A stretch of DNA of 64,000 nucleotides. It comes from Utricularia gibba (Eukaryota > Streptophyta > Magnoliopsida > Lamiales > Lentibulariaceae). The stretch is from assembly GCA_002189035.1 (NCBI GenBank), contig CM007991.1, positions 4,774,001-4,838,000 on the forward strand, given 5' to 3'. A program made the position numbers and the translations under genes. Position 1 is the first letter of the stretch. Each line of letters begins with the position of its first letter. This document shows positions 22,793 to 34,425 of this stretch, piece after piece. The notes under the pieces were generated by a model, which worked only from the letters and a program-made list of their open reading frames with translations, was not told where the DNA came from and did not search any database.

Positions 22793-23830
22793 TATTTATC
22801 GATTATAATAATAACTAAAAGAAAAGAAATCACTTAATTATTATCAAAGTTGCATTTATTGAATGACCAGGATAGGATCACACGCATATATATTGCTCCA
22901 AGACGTAAAAACAAAATTGCGTTTATTTTGCATCACGTTTTTGAGGAGCTCATTCAAGACTTGCTGCAACTATAATAATTCAATAGAGAATGAGAGCGTT
23001 GGTTTCATCTCCTAGGGATAGGAAAAACCAAATGAGAAATTTTCTTCGTTTGCAAATCACTCATATAAACGTAGTAGTTGAGAAGGGGGAGTATTACACC
23101 AAATTACTACGTGACCTACGGATAAGCAAATTGTTTCTTAATCGTAAAATATTGTCCTAATTGGAATTGTGTTTAAATAATTTCTAATGAAATAAATGAA
23201 CGGAAGTAGAATGTAAAGAATATACCGAACTCATTTAAATGGTGTTCCTTGAGAATGAAATCCACGAAGATCGAATCAAAATTTATAAAAAAAAGCAATA
23301 TGTTGTAGTCAAAATGACTGACTACATGAAAGAAAAATATATTTGTTTGACTGCATGGTGTAGTCAAAAATATGTTGTAGTCAAAATTTATAAAAAATAT
23401 ATTTTTTATTATGACAACAACCTCAATATTTTTGGATTGGGCTTTGTTTGACAGATTTATGTTGCAGTTTGGATTGGACGTCTGATTAGAGATTTTTAGC
23501 AAAATAGATTTATGCGAAATTTTTTTGGTCAAATAGCTCTATAAACTATTATCATTAGCAAAATAATTATCTTTTGTGTGTTTATTTTCTAAATAGTCAT
23601 CTTTTTCATTATAATATAGGTTATTTTATTTTACACAATAAAGATAACTAATTATATATATAATTATATAATTCAAATACAAGCTTAACTGCACATATCT
23701 AAATTTAATTAAAATAATGTGCGTACGTCACTTGAGATCATAGCATTAAAAATATACTAAATTGAATCATATAGTTAAATCCGAATTCTAATGAATTTTA
23801 TAGTAAATGATATGCACAAATAATTTCCAT
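22793..23830. repeat. Diverged direct duplication, copy 1
   Basis: It aligns with 25008-25910 in the same orientation through several blocks. These are aataataactaaa with attatcaaagtt, cattcaaga with gagagcnttggtttcat, aaattgtttcttaatcgtaaaa, tttgtgtgttt, and tcatagcattaaaaat. Copy 1 contains about 130 extra bases (23280-23410) with a repeated tatgttgtagtcaaaat word. No coding motif is seen. Confidence 0.75.
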
Positions 23831-23839
23831 ATATATTTT

Positions 23840-24299
23840 GGAATTTTTTTAAATATCCAAATATACCTTATGCATAACTGTTCTCGCATACATAAGCTAT
23901 ATCCATATCCATACACAATTATACAAGCATTATTTATGCTTCAGTGACATTCGTATATCTAACAAAAAAATATAAGAATGCTGCTTGTGTGATATATCTT
24001 AAAATTATACAAAAACAAAATGTATCTAAAATACATATGAGCATTATTTATGCAAAAGCTAGGTTTAGATATAAAAAAATTCTAAAACATATAGGTTTCG
24101 TTTGGTACGATTGTTTAGTTTACAATTTGTTAAGATTATTATTGTTTAAATAAACATACATCTGTTATTTAGATTAAATATGCATTTTGTAACATTATAT
24201 CTAAATATAAATATTTATAATATTTTGTGTTTGGCAAATTGATGTTAAATAAATGATTTTATGAAAATTGTCCAAAATATCAAAAGAAGATGAATTAAA
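23840..24299. other. AT-rich spacer, possible MITE-like termini
   Basis: There is no gene. The words ggtttcgtttggtacg near 24090 and tgtgtttggcaaattgatgtt near 24227 look like the facing ends of a short MITE of about 150 bp. I cannot confirm the inverted repeat or a target duplication. Confidence 0.25.
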
Positions 24300-24775
24300 A
24301 CTAACTTGGAACACTTGCTTTCGGACTCTTGACACTTCTTAGACTTAGAACTTTTGATGCTTCCTCTCCACCCAAAAAAGGAAGAACACCTTAGCTTTTC
24401 ATTTTTGTTTTCAGTTTTCATGGTCATTTGTGACTAAACTTTTGTAGTTTTTAGGAATAAATAAAATTTTCTTCCACGTCTTGAGCATCAATCTCAACTC
24501 TTTACATAAATCCTTCAGGATTTTACATATTTCCACGCGTCTTGTTGCAATCTTTCTATAATGTCTTCTAGTCATATTCCATGAGCAACAAGCCATTCCT
24601 AGCAGATTTTGATGAAGAGCAAGGTGAAGAGCACCATTTCCAACCCTACCGGTTCAAGGGAAGTAACAAATTCTTTGTGACCGAGGTACCTTGACAATGG
24701 ACAGTTAGTGACCTCATATCTCATTGGTTATTGGCAACAACTGGGCACACGTGCAGAATTCGGTTGTTAGCGTGA
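24300..24775 (+). repeat. Gypsy G3-family LTR fragment
   Basis: It aligns with 31895-32340 of the G3 5' LTR. Shared features are cttagaacttttga, ttttcatgg with ttgt, ttccacgc with tcttgttgca, tttctataa, and aaggtgaa with agcacca. It also carries the downstream word gacagtggacag-like. It is flanked by the two copies of the direct duplication. Confidence 0.7.
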
Positions 24776-25007
24776 ACTATAAAAGTTATCAATAACATTG
24801 ATTAAATGAAGGATTGACTCCAGTGTAGAGAGTAGACCACAACAATTAGGAATTAACCATAAAAAGTATGGAATCCACTAATTGTTTATCCATTAAATTT
24901 CCAATTAACTTGTGTTTGGTATTGAATTATGCTTTTGACACCTGGTCAAATAAAATACCTAATGAATCGTTGTTGAGAGTTAGTTATAGCAGCCAATGCC
25001 ATTGGAA

Positions 25008-25910
25008 TTTATCGACCCTAATAATAACTAAAAAAAGAAGAAATCAATTAGTTATTATCAAAGTTGTATTTATTCAATGACCAGGGTAGGATTACATGCG
25101 CATATATTGCTCGAAGATGCAAAAACAAAAATGCATTTATTTGCATAATGCTTTTGAGGAGCCCATTCAAGAGTTAGTGAAAGTGTAATTCAACAGAAAA
25201 TGAGAGCTTTGGTTTCATTTCATAGCAATAGAGAAAAGCGAATGAGAAATGTATTACTACATGATCTATAGAAAAAGTAATTGAGAGAAGGGGGGGGGGG
25301 GGATTATATGGTTATAGCAAATTATACATGATCTATAGAAAAAGTAAATTGTTTCTTAATCGTAAAATATTATCCTAATTGGAGTTGTCTTTATATGATT
25401 TTTAATGAAATAAAAAAAAAGGAAGTAGATTGTAAAATTATGCCAACTCATTTAAATGGAGTTCATTGAGACTAAAGTATACTAAGGTAGTCAAAATGAC
25501 TGACCGCATTGAAGACAAAAATATTTTTTTCACCAATTGACATTGATTTCGGATAAGACTTATTATTAGAGTTTTTATCAAATAGACATACGAAAAATAA
25601 CTTGGTCAAATAGCAAAATAATAATCTTTTGTGTGTTTGGTTACTAGATAGCCATATTTTTCTCTATATTATATGGCACTGTATTTTATAAAATAAAAAT
25701 AAATAATTGTATTATAAAAAAATAAATACATTATCCAAATAAAAAATTAACTTTAAATTTAATTAAAAATCCCACTAATTAAAATATAAATGTATGTACA
25801 TGTAAGTCACTTGGGATCATAGCATTAAAAATACTAAATGGAATCATATATTAAAATCCTAAATGTAATGAATTTTATAGTAAATGATGATTATGCATAA
25901 ATAATAGACG
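25008..25910. repeat. Diverged direct duplication, copy 2
   Basis: This is the second copy of 22793-23830, shorter and with many substitutions. It includes a run of 13 G at 25290-25302, which is absent from copy 1 (there gaaggggga). No protein motif is seen. Confidence 0.75.
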
Positions 25911-26765
25911 AATGTTACAACAACATTAAACTTGTCCTTAATTCCAAACTAAGAACAACATGTGTTAAAGAGTTACAGAATTTCATAAATAGTAATAAGA
26001 ATGCTTAACATTCTTGGGTTACCACTTAAACATTCGTAGGAGTTTCATTTCAAAGAGTGTTTTCAAAGATTAAATAAACAAACTTAACATACCTTGACCC
26101 TTGAGAGAGTAGTGGTTGCTACTTATTTTCCTCTTCTTTTTTTCCTCTCTCCTTTCTCATTACTTAACACAAGCTCTTTTCAAAACGTAGGGACTCATTG
26201 GATTTCTATGATGATGCTTTTTTGACCCTCAATTTCATAATTATAAAATATTAGCTTGACAACCAGTCTCCCATGAGAAGAAAAAGATATGCTAGTTCAC
26301 ATAAAGATGATCTTGAATGCACAAATCCGATTACATTGCACATGTTGCTCTCTCATGTAAATGAGCATGTCAAAATTCATGCTCACTGGTATATAGATGA
26401 GTATAACAAAATTCATGCATTCTTCACATTATAAAAAACATTGCACGCATGTATCAAAATCCTTTGAATAACTTGCAAAATACTCCTAATTGTAACAGTA
26501 TGGACTACTTAATATTCATTGAACCAGAAAGGACACAAACAAAATAAAAAAATAAAAATAATGTAAAAACGATAGCAGCAGTTGGTTACGTGACTAGGGA
26601 GTAGTCCTTCACTCTCTATTTCAGTTCCTTGACTTCTTATTGAAGCAGCATAAATGGTATCAAATTTCTAAGAAAATAATTGAAAATACCAAGCAATAAG
26701 TATCTTAATGAATCTAAAAAAAATGATAAAAGCCCAGTAAAAATTACTTAATTTTCGAGATTCCA
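25911..26765. other. AT-rich intergenic sequence, nothing recognised
   Basis: I see no gene, tRNA or repeat unit here. The stretch lies between the direct duplication and the left end of the PIF/Harbinger element. Confidence 0.4.
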
Positions 26766-27204
26766 TTAGAGTATCTCCAATGGTTTTCACGGAAGCTTAC
26801 ATGACACTTTCATTTTGGTTATTAAATTTTTGGAAATCATTGTGTAGATGTAGTTTTGTTTACAGATTTTCGTAGAATGGATATTTCATTTCTATTATGG
26901 AAATACATTAAACTAGACACCAAAAGAGGGCGCCATCTTTTTTTACTACCCTTCCATCAACAAATCCGTGTGTAATAGTAGCCTTTATTTGCTGCCCTTC
27001 CATCAACAAATCTCTGCAAAATCGTATCCTATATTTTCTTATGATGTGATGACGCGTATCGCTGTTGCTCCTCTGCTTTGTCTAGAATTGGGGATTGATG
27101 TTTCTTATGATGAGTATAATCAATTACATGAATTTCTCTGATATAGCTTTTGGGTAATCGAGGGTATTAATGTTTAGATAAATTTGATTGTGCCTTTTTA
27201 TAGG

Positions 27205-28012
27205 ATGGCCGTACTCAAGATACAATTTTTCGAAAATGGATAAGTCTAAGCTGTTCTATAAGCAAGTTTAGTCGTTGTTTTGATTGTATTGTTGCAAGAG
27301 GAGGGAGCGGATTCAATGAACATGATTTTAAGCAACAAGCTTTAGAGTTATACAAAGTTGAAGTGAATAAAGATTTCATTGATGTCAAGTGTTTTGCGAT
27401 ACTACACAATGATCCAAAATGGATGTCGGTAAGAAATCTTAAGTTGTTTTGAACTTATTTATTATTAGTTCTAATGTTTTTTTTTTTTTGCAAGACGAAT
27501 GGAATGACAAGTGCTAATCAAGTAACTCAACTTCAAACTACCATGGAATCACTATCAAATGAGCATGGCAAATTTCTAATACACTTAATCTTTGTATTTA
27601 CTTTCTATTGTTGATTTCTTATTATTTATTCTTATTTTCTTGTTAGGTCTTGATAACATTCAAGCATCACCTACTCCACCAGAAGAAAGGCCAATAGGGC
27701 AAAAAGTGGCAAAGCATAAACACACGGAAAAAGAAGTGGTTGGATCAAATTCTAAACAAGTTGCATATTCAAGACTACGAGGTGATATCATTGCAATGAA
27801 GATGAGTTTTGATAACAGGAATACATTGATGTGGCAATTCAATCAACTTTATATGGTATCATTAACAAATGAGCTTTCAAAGGTAGATGTTGCAAGTATG
27901 ACCCGGGAACAAAAAATTATGCAAGAACTTGTTTATCATGGTCTCACTAATGCCTTGACAATTTCTGCCCCAATTATCCGAAACCAAAAGGAGGATGCAT
28001 CGGATGATTAAT
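27205..28012 (+). pseudogene. H1 ORF1, Myb/SANT-like, NAM-associated type
   Basis: A first exon at about 27205-27430 encodes F-R-K-W-I-S-L-S-C-S-I-S-K-F-S-R-C-F, then A-L-E-L-Y-K and F-A-I-L-H-N-D-P-K-W. This pattern is typical of plant PIF ORF1 and the NAM-associated C-terminal family. It is followed by a gtaaga donor and a T-rich tract with a gcaag acceptor near 27493. The last exon (27648-28011) contains R-P-I-G-Q-K-V-A-K and a C-terminal coiled region. ORF1 binds the element ends and helps the transposase. Whether splicing still gives a continuous frame was not established. Confidence 0.65.
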
Positions 28013-28199
28013 ATTATTGTATTTGACTTTGAAGTTTGGTTTCCATTAGAGACTACTTCAATTTAGTGAGTTTTAAACTTGCTAATGGTTTTTTATAACA
28101 AATAAATATGATTATCACTTAGTTATGTTATTTTATCGTAAATAAATTGATAATAATAATGAAAAGTAAATGTATTAATAGTTTATAAGAATTAAATTT

Positions 28200-28690
28200 G
28201 TAGGTCTAAATAAAAGTTTTCGGTACTAACGAAAAGAATATGTTGATTGAATAAATATGTAGTTAATATGAATAGGTTGATTAAAATTAAATTAATGTTG
28301 AGTAGCTGAAAATTAAATTGATAGTTGAAATGAAAATTAAATCTTTTAGTAAATTGAAATATAATTGATAAAAATAACATCGGCAGTTTAAATAAAAAGT
28401 AAATCACTTAGTAAATATAAATATACTTGATAGAAATAACATCGGTAGTTAAAATAAAAATTAAATCACCTAATAAATATAAATCTATTTAATAGAAATA
28501 ACATCGGTAGTTGAAATAAAAATTAAATCATGTAGTAAATATAAATGTATTTGATAGAAATAACATAGATTGTTGAAATAAAAATTAAATCATGTAGTAA
28601 ATATAAATATATTTGATAGAAATAATATCGGTAGTTGAAATGAAAATTAAATTACCTAGTAAATAAAAATAAGATTGATAATTTAAATTA
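28200..28690. repeat. 61-bp period tandem repeat inside H1
   Basis: About six to seven imperfect units contain aaattaaatca, tagtaaatataaat, tgatagaaataacatcgg and tagttgaaataaa. Anchor words fall near 28379, 28440, 28503, 28563 and 28626. The array is very AT-rich and lies between ORF1 and the transposase gene. Confidence 0.85.
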
Positions 28691-28778
28691 ATATGTGCAT
28701 GAAAATATTTTTTGAAGTTGAAAACTACACTTATATATATATATGTAACTACTACTCAATTTTCTATTGTTATAAGAA

Positions 28779-30052
28779 ATGGATCCTTATTTGCCAAAAA
28801 GTTGGCCGATGATTTTTGACGATGAAGATGTAATTTGTACGGCAGAGTTATTCGAAGTGGCGGAAGCCTTTTGCAACAATTCTGATAATGAAGAAGAAGA
28901 ACCACATCCCGACAATACATTGAGCGGAATCATGAATTAGATCATGAAAGGTTTGTAGCTGATTACTTTTGTGATTGTCTATCTTATAGCGATGAAAAAT
29001 TCCGCCGAAGATTTCGGATGCGTCGACGCTTATTTGAACGGATTGTTGATACTATCAAATGAGAAGATCCATTTTTTCTGGAAAAGTTAGATTGCACTGG
29101 TCGACTTGGATTGAGTGCATTACAAAAGTGCATAGCAGCTATTCGAATGCTAGCATATGGATGTGGGGTAGATGCTGTTGATGAATATATTCATATTGGA
29201 GAGATAACATTCATAGATTGTCTTCGACACTTTATTATTACTATTCATTCATGTTTTACGACATAATATTCAAGGTCGCCAATAATAAATGACCTAGAAC
29301 ATTTGCTTGCATGGGGAGAATCTCGTGGATTTCTTGTGGAAGTGTAGAGTGCATGCATTGGGAGCGGAAAAATTACTCAGTAGCATGACAAGGTCAATTT
29401 AAACATGGAGACCATCACAAACCTTCGCTCATGTTAGAGGCAGTGGCTTTTGCTGATACATGGATTTGGCATGCTTGTTTTGAAATGTCAGGTGCGAATA
29501 ACTATATAAACGGTCGATGGCATTTCCCTTTGCTGTATGAGTTACATAACGGTGCTTCTGCAAGAGTAAAGTTTACTATCAATGGTTATAATTATGACAT
29601 GAGATATTATTTGGCGGATGGAGATTACCTTGAGTGGCCTATTTTTATGAAGTCTATTACATTGCCTCAAGGTCGAAAAGCTCGGCTATTTTCACAATTG
29701 CAAGAGAGTGTCAGAAAAGATATAGAATGCACCTTTGGGATCTTACAAATCCAATTTGTCATTCTGACTATGCCAGCAAGAGTTTGGGATTGAAAGACAC
29801 TAGGAGATACTATGTTTGCATGTATCATATTGCATAATGTAATAGTGGAACACGAAGGTTGTATAATTCCTCCTGAAAATACTGAAGATGATTATGATTG
29901 TTGTTCAACATTTCATCCTCCGAAAATTTATGGGAATGCTCATACAAATTTGCAAAGCTACCTTGGACATATGGAACACTCATGTGATATCAATATCTAT
30001 CGACAGTTGAAAAAGGACTTGATTGAGCATATTTGGACAAATTTCAATTGAT
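28779..30052 (+). pseudogene. H1 transposase (Plant_tran / Harbinger DDE type)
   Basis: The ATG at 28779 starts M-D-P-Y-L-P-K-S-W. It is followed by an acidic N-terminus, R-R-R-F-R-M-R-R-x-L-F-E-R-I-V-D, and L-S-A-L-Q-K-C-I-A-A-I-R-M-L-A-Y-G. The catalytic region is broken by frameshifts. A 120-codon frame (29431-29793) keeps F-T-I-N-G-Y-N-Y-D-M-R-Y-Y-L-A-D-G, I-T-L-P-Q-G and C-T-F-G-I-L-Q. The end (29812-30051) has A-C-I-I-L-H-N-V-I-V-E-x-E-G and a terminal H-I-W-x-N-F-N. The first catalytic aspartate region is damaged. The gene is clearly dead. Confidence 0.85.
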
Positions 30053-30112
30053 ATTTTGTATGCATGATTTTAATTTTTAGTTTTTCTAACTAAAAACTAT
30101 TGGAGATGCTAT

Positions 30113-31465
30113 AGAGCATCTTTACAAATTTAAGGAAATGCTGACATGGCATTCCCCGAAATTAAGTTATTGAGTTCCCTTTAATAAGTTTCCTTTGCAT
30201 TTGTATTCATTTCCAAAAATTGTAATATTAAAATAAAGATTCCAAACTACATTTTAATTTTAAACATTAAAATTGATAAATGACATCACAAAATCATGAA
30301 ATGAAATTCCTCAACAATCTAGAAATCAATTAAAATTTATCCAAATATGCTCGACCAAATCATCTTTTAACCGTTGGTGGATGCTAGTATCATGTGAGTT
30401 CTCTATTCGACTTAAATAACTTTGTATATTGATCCTAGCATCTGTATAAATTTTTGGTGTAGATCTTTCATATTCATCCATAGTATTGTATCTAAGAATG
30501 ACATGACCTTCATCTTCTACAATTATATTATACAATAGGATACATGCATACATAATATCTCCGAATGTTTTTTGATCAAAAGCTCTTTCAGGAGACATTA
30601 GTATTCCAAACCAGCTCTATATAATCCGAAAAGTGCGCTCTATATCCTCTCTAGGACTCTCTATATCATTTTTTTCACTCCCAATGCATGCAATCCATGC
30701 TTCCAAGCATTCAAGGAAAGCCCCTAGCCTTGCCCTAAGCAAACAAATGCTCTAAGTCTTCTACTGTAGGTGATCGTAAATATTGTTTTGAAAAAAAATA
30801 GCGAATGATGATAACAAAATTATGAATACACTTGATGGATGTTGCCTCTCCAATTGGAATATATTCGTCAACACTATGAACACTAGAACCCTAAGCTAAC
30901 AAACGCATAGTAGCCATGCACTTGTAAAGGGCTTAAGCTTAAGCTTAGGCGACCTTTGCAATCTACCCTGTCTTGAAAGTTGGGATCTTGATATTTGATA
31001 GTCTCAACAATTCTTTCAAATAAAGAACGTTTCATTCGAAATCCTCTACGGAATTGTTCATCTGTGTAAGTTGGGATGTTGCAAAAAAAAATCAGCTGCC
31101 AACCTTTTATGCCCTAATTCATGATTGTGTTCAAGTTGTTGTCGTTGATATCATTGTCGAGAAGGTTCTTGTGGCTCTTCATTTGAGTCATTGAAGAAGA
31201 AACTATATCCTTCTTCAACAATTGCTTCATAATCTATGTCATCCTCAGTAAAAAACAATGGAAAGTTTTGCGAAATAGTGGATTCATGGTAATAATCCAG
31301 TGAGGAAACCATATGGATACATGAACCTTAAATAGGCAAACAGACTAAAGGTCTTGCTTCTTTTTCAACACATGGAGAAGTGTGTGAAGGTGGAGTCCCT
31401 AGATCATTTCATCCCATTGTTAAGCCTTTATCCGATAATGTTGGAAACAAGAAAAAATAATATAC
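30113..31465 (-). mobile_element. PIF/Harbinger element H2, tail to tail with H1
   Basis: It starts with gagcatctttacaaattt directly after the H1 end. It carries a minus-strand transposase and is cut at 31466 by the 5' LTR of gypsy G3. No continuation was recognised on the other side of G3 (after 41131). Confidence 0.6.
30326..31300 (-). pseudogene. H2 transposase (Plant_tran type)
   Basis: The C-terminus (30598-30326) is an intact 90-codon stretch with T-F-G-D-I-M-Y-A-C-I-L-L-Y-N-I-I-V-E-D-E-G, ending H-I-W-I-N-F-N. Upstream fragments give R-E-D-I-E-R-T-F near 30640, and R-M-K-R-S-L-F-E-R-I-V-E-T-I near 31030. This is the same domain order as H1, but the catalytic middle is largely deleted. 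Stops break it. Confidence 0.8.
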
Positions 31466-32757
31466 TGTTAAGTGTCATTTTCTAGTTAATCATTAGGTAC
31501 TATTAGGTGTTAATCTAGTATTAAGTCGCCCAAATTAGGAGTCTTACTATTAAGTATTTGATTTTTGTTAGAAAATTCCTATTTTCCTATTTTGCATATA
31601 TTTTATGTCTTTTTTCTCACACTTTGACCGAGATATGTCAGGAGACTGACGTGGAGTGTTGTAGGAGTATTGCAGGTGGTCAGACTCTGAGTTTTCGTGC
31701 CTTGTACGTGATTTGGAATGATTTTGGGCGGAAGACTGACACTGGTCAAGGCCCTTGACTTACAGCATGTCAGAGTCTGCAGTAATGATTGGGCACTAAC
31801 TTGCACGGAACGGAAAGCTGCTGGCACATACAAAACAGAAGGAATGATGGGAAGGGAACCCAAAGGAGTTAATGCACGAGGGGATTGATATAAAAGCCAC
31901 TTGGAGCACTTAGTTTCGAGCGTTGGAACTTTAGACTTTTGATAATTTCTCTTTATACTTAGAACTTTTGAGTTTCCAATTTCGTTTCTGTTTTCATGGC
32001 CCTTTGTAGCTAAAACCTTTTAGTTTTTGGGAGAAGATGAAATTTCCTTCCAAGTCCCTAGCAATATACTTGGTTCTTCGCTGAATTGATTTCGGATTTT
32101 GCATACTTCCACGCATCTTGTTGCAGTCTTTCTATAACGACTCCTAGTCAAGGTCAATGAGTAGCAGGCCACTCCTCACGGATTTTGGTGAAGATCAAGG
32201 TGAATAGCACCAACTCCAACCTTGCCGATTCGAGGGAAGTAGCGGATTGTTTGTGGCCTAGCTACCGCGACAGTGGACATGTTGTGACCTCGGACCGGCC
32301 ACTAGTCATTGGCAGTAGTTGAACACATGCATGCAATTCAATTTTAAAGGCAATCGAAGACAATTCTTTTGCCTTCCTAATCGTCCAAGGAGGAATCACA
32401 TGAGGCTATTCCCGTGCCCACTTGTCAATCAGAGTGTAAGGGAGAGTAGGCTATTCCTTGCTCCTATAACCATCTATTCGAAAGAAATCAGTGAAAACCG
32501 AGGCGACGATAGACAAAGGAAGGAGATGGAATCTCATTCCAAGGAACTGCGTCCCGTAGTCAAGGCCCATCACTTAGGTAGTAACTTCTATTTCTGCATC
32601 TTAAAAACCCCTTTTTACAAAACCGTGACATTTTGTGAAAGTTTCTTGCAAACACTTTTCACGAAAAACAACTCCCTGAGATCGATACTCGTACTAGGCT
32701 TTTCGTATTTTACGTTTTCTAAATATTTAAAATTTGTTGAGGAAACGACACACAACA
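31466..32757 (+). repeat. G3 5' LTR
   Basis: A 1292-bp LTR starts TGTTAAGTG and ends cacacaaca. It carries the usual mixed promoter and leader sequence. A tataaaagcc TATA-like box lies at 31890-31899. Open frames here, including the start of the 32319-33104 frame, are not separate genes. Fragments of the same family are at 21660, 24300 and 40795. Confidence 0.85.
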
Positions 32758-32763
32758 AATTTT

Positions 32764-32781
32764 TGGCGCCGTTGCCGGGGA
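32764..32781 (+). promoter_or_regulatory. G3 primer binding site
   Basis: The sequence tggcgccgttgccgggga lies six bases inside the LTR. This is the PBS form seen in Athila/Tat gypsy elements, where a host tRNA 3' end primes minus-strand DNA synthesis. Confidence 0.85.
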
Positions 32782-32887
32782 GTTGTGTATTTTTGTGTTT
32801 AGTGTTGTGTATCATTTTTCTTTTTTCTTTCTTTCTTTCTTCTTGTTTTACTTTTATTTCCGTTTTGCTGCTGTTTTTCTCTGTTTT

Positions 32888-34416
32888 TATGCATTCAGCT
32901 CCATCGAAGGGTCACCGAAACTTGAGATCATATCGAGACATCTTGTGCCCTTTAGCTCCGGAGGATAAGCCCACATTTCTAGCGAAAAAGCGGGAACAAA
33001 CTTCAAATCTATCTCCTGACGAAGAAATGGATGCTCAAACACCTACTCCATGGAGAATAGGAGCAACAGCACCCTCAATTTTTTCCAGTTTTGCCAATCA
33101 CTAATCATGGCCCAACACTAAGGACCATCAAATAAGAAATCACCACCAACCATGCTGACCGACCACTTTGTATTATTTTTTATGCGGAAGAGGACTTTGA
33201 GCTTCGCCCATATCTGTTCCAGACACTTCCTAAGTTCGTTGGGAGAGAAAATGACGACCTAAATCGTCATCTTAGAGAGTTGCACATGGCTTGTGCATCC
33301 ATGCGCCCAAAAGGTGCGATAGAGAACCAAGTCAAGCTGCGGGTCTTCCCTTTCAATCTCACTGAGCGAGCCTTAGAGTGGCTTTATGGACTACCACCAT
33401 CCTCTATTGCTACCCGGGAGCAAATGGTTCAGAAGTTTCTTGATCGATATGTGCCCCTAGGAAGAGCCTCCGCGGGAAGAAGAGCTTTAGCTACCATGCT
33501 ACAAAGTGAAGGCGAAAATTTGCAAGAATATTATGAAGTATTCAACCGAATCTGTAACACTTATCCACAGCATGGACTTACTGAAGGTCAAATTTTACAA
33601 CATTTTTACGAAGGACTGACCCCCATGATCAGAGGACAAATGGATGCTGCTTGTAATGGGCCATTACTAGAGAACCGCCACAGCGCTGACGCCCGGAGAT
33701 TGATAGAACAAATGGTTGCCAACTCTTATTCTACTACCAGTCGATATGAATACTCATACCGAGCACCTGGAGGAAATTCTCAGCCTGTAAAATCAATGCA
33801 CAAAGTGGATAATTCTGAAGTTTTAGCTCAACTTGCTGCTATGAGTGATACCTTGAAGCTTGGTTTCCAATCACTTCAACAACAAGGAAGGTATCAAGGA
33901 TCTTCAACCTCTCATCTTTCTGATCCATGACCTATGATACATGAGATGCCAGTAGAAGAGGTGAACGCATTTTTCCAGAACCAAGGAGAAACCTACAATT
34001 ACGGAAACTACCAAATACCGCGAAGAGATCATCCTGGTTTCCGCTGGAGACAACAAGTACCTCCTGGTCAAGCCCCATCAATAGGGAACCCTTCTGCTGT
34101 TTCTAAGAAAACTCTCACTGCTCTGCCTCAACCTTTACAGATCACTGAAGTTCCAGATCAACCCCTTGTTCCTTATCAGCCAAATCATAATTTGGAGTCC
34201 ATGGCGAAGTCCCTTGTCGAGAGCACCACCAAAATGCATGCTGCACAAAAGGACATGGATGGACGAATTACAAGCATGCAAACTCAGATTACCCAGTTGG
34301 TTCAAGCCATGAACCAACTGGAGACACAAGGAGCACTGCCATCCCAACCAATGAAGAACCTAGAGCATATCAATGCCATATCTTCAAGAAGTGGGAAGGA
34401 TCTTCCAGAACCTTAA
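32888..34416 (+). pseudogene. G3 gag
   Basis: It starts at an ATG soon after the PBS (M-H-S-A-P-S-K-G-H-R). It breaks near 33104 and 33150, then continues through L-R-P-Y-L-F-Q-T-L-P-K-F and E-N-Q-V-K-L-R-V-F-P-F-N-L-T. Next come L-Y-G-L-P-P-S-S-I and L-Q-E-Y-Y-E-V-F-N-R-I-C. A stop (tga) at 33928 separates the last 160 codons, which contain the P-R-R-D-H-P-G-F-R-W-R region and end in S-R-S-G-K-D-L-P. No CCHC knuckle was seen, unlike G1. Gag makes the virus-like particle. Confidence 0.85.
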
Positions 34417-34425
34417 CCATGGTTC

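Larger units (their letters stand above)
26767..30112 (+). mobile_element. PIF/Harbinger DNA transposon H1 (degenerate)
   Basis: The left end reads agagtatctccaatgg and the right end ctattggagatgct, an imperfect inverted repeat with the core atctccaat. Inside are a Myb/SANT-like ORF1 and a DDE transposase in the same orientation, the usual two-gene plan of this superfamily. Candidate 3-bp targets are TTA on the left and ATA on the right, which do not match exactly. A 61-bp tandem repeat sits between the two genes. Confidence 0.7.

Noticed and set aside
28200-28690. CRISPR-like array
   Set aside because: The repeats are contiguous, AT-rich and 61 bp in period with no unique spacers, and the DNA is plant nuclear.
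32319-32887. First part of the long plus-strand frame 32319-33104 as a separate gene
   Set aside because: This part runs through the G3 5' LTR, across the PBS, and only then into the gag N-terminus. The LTR portion is not protein-like.
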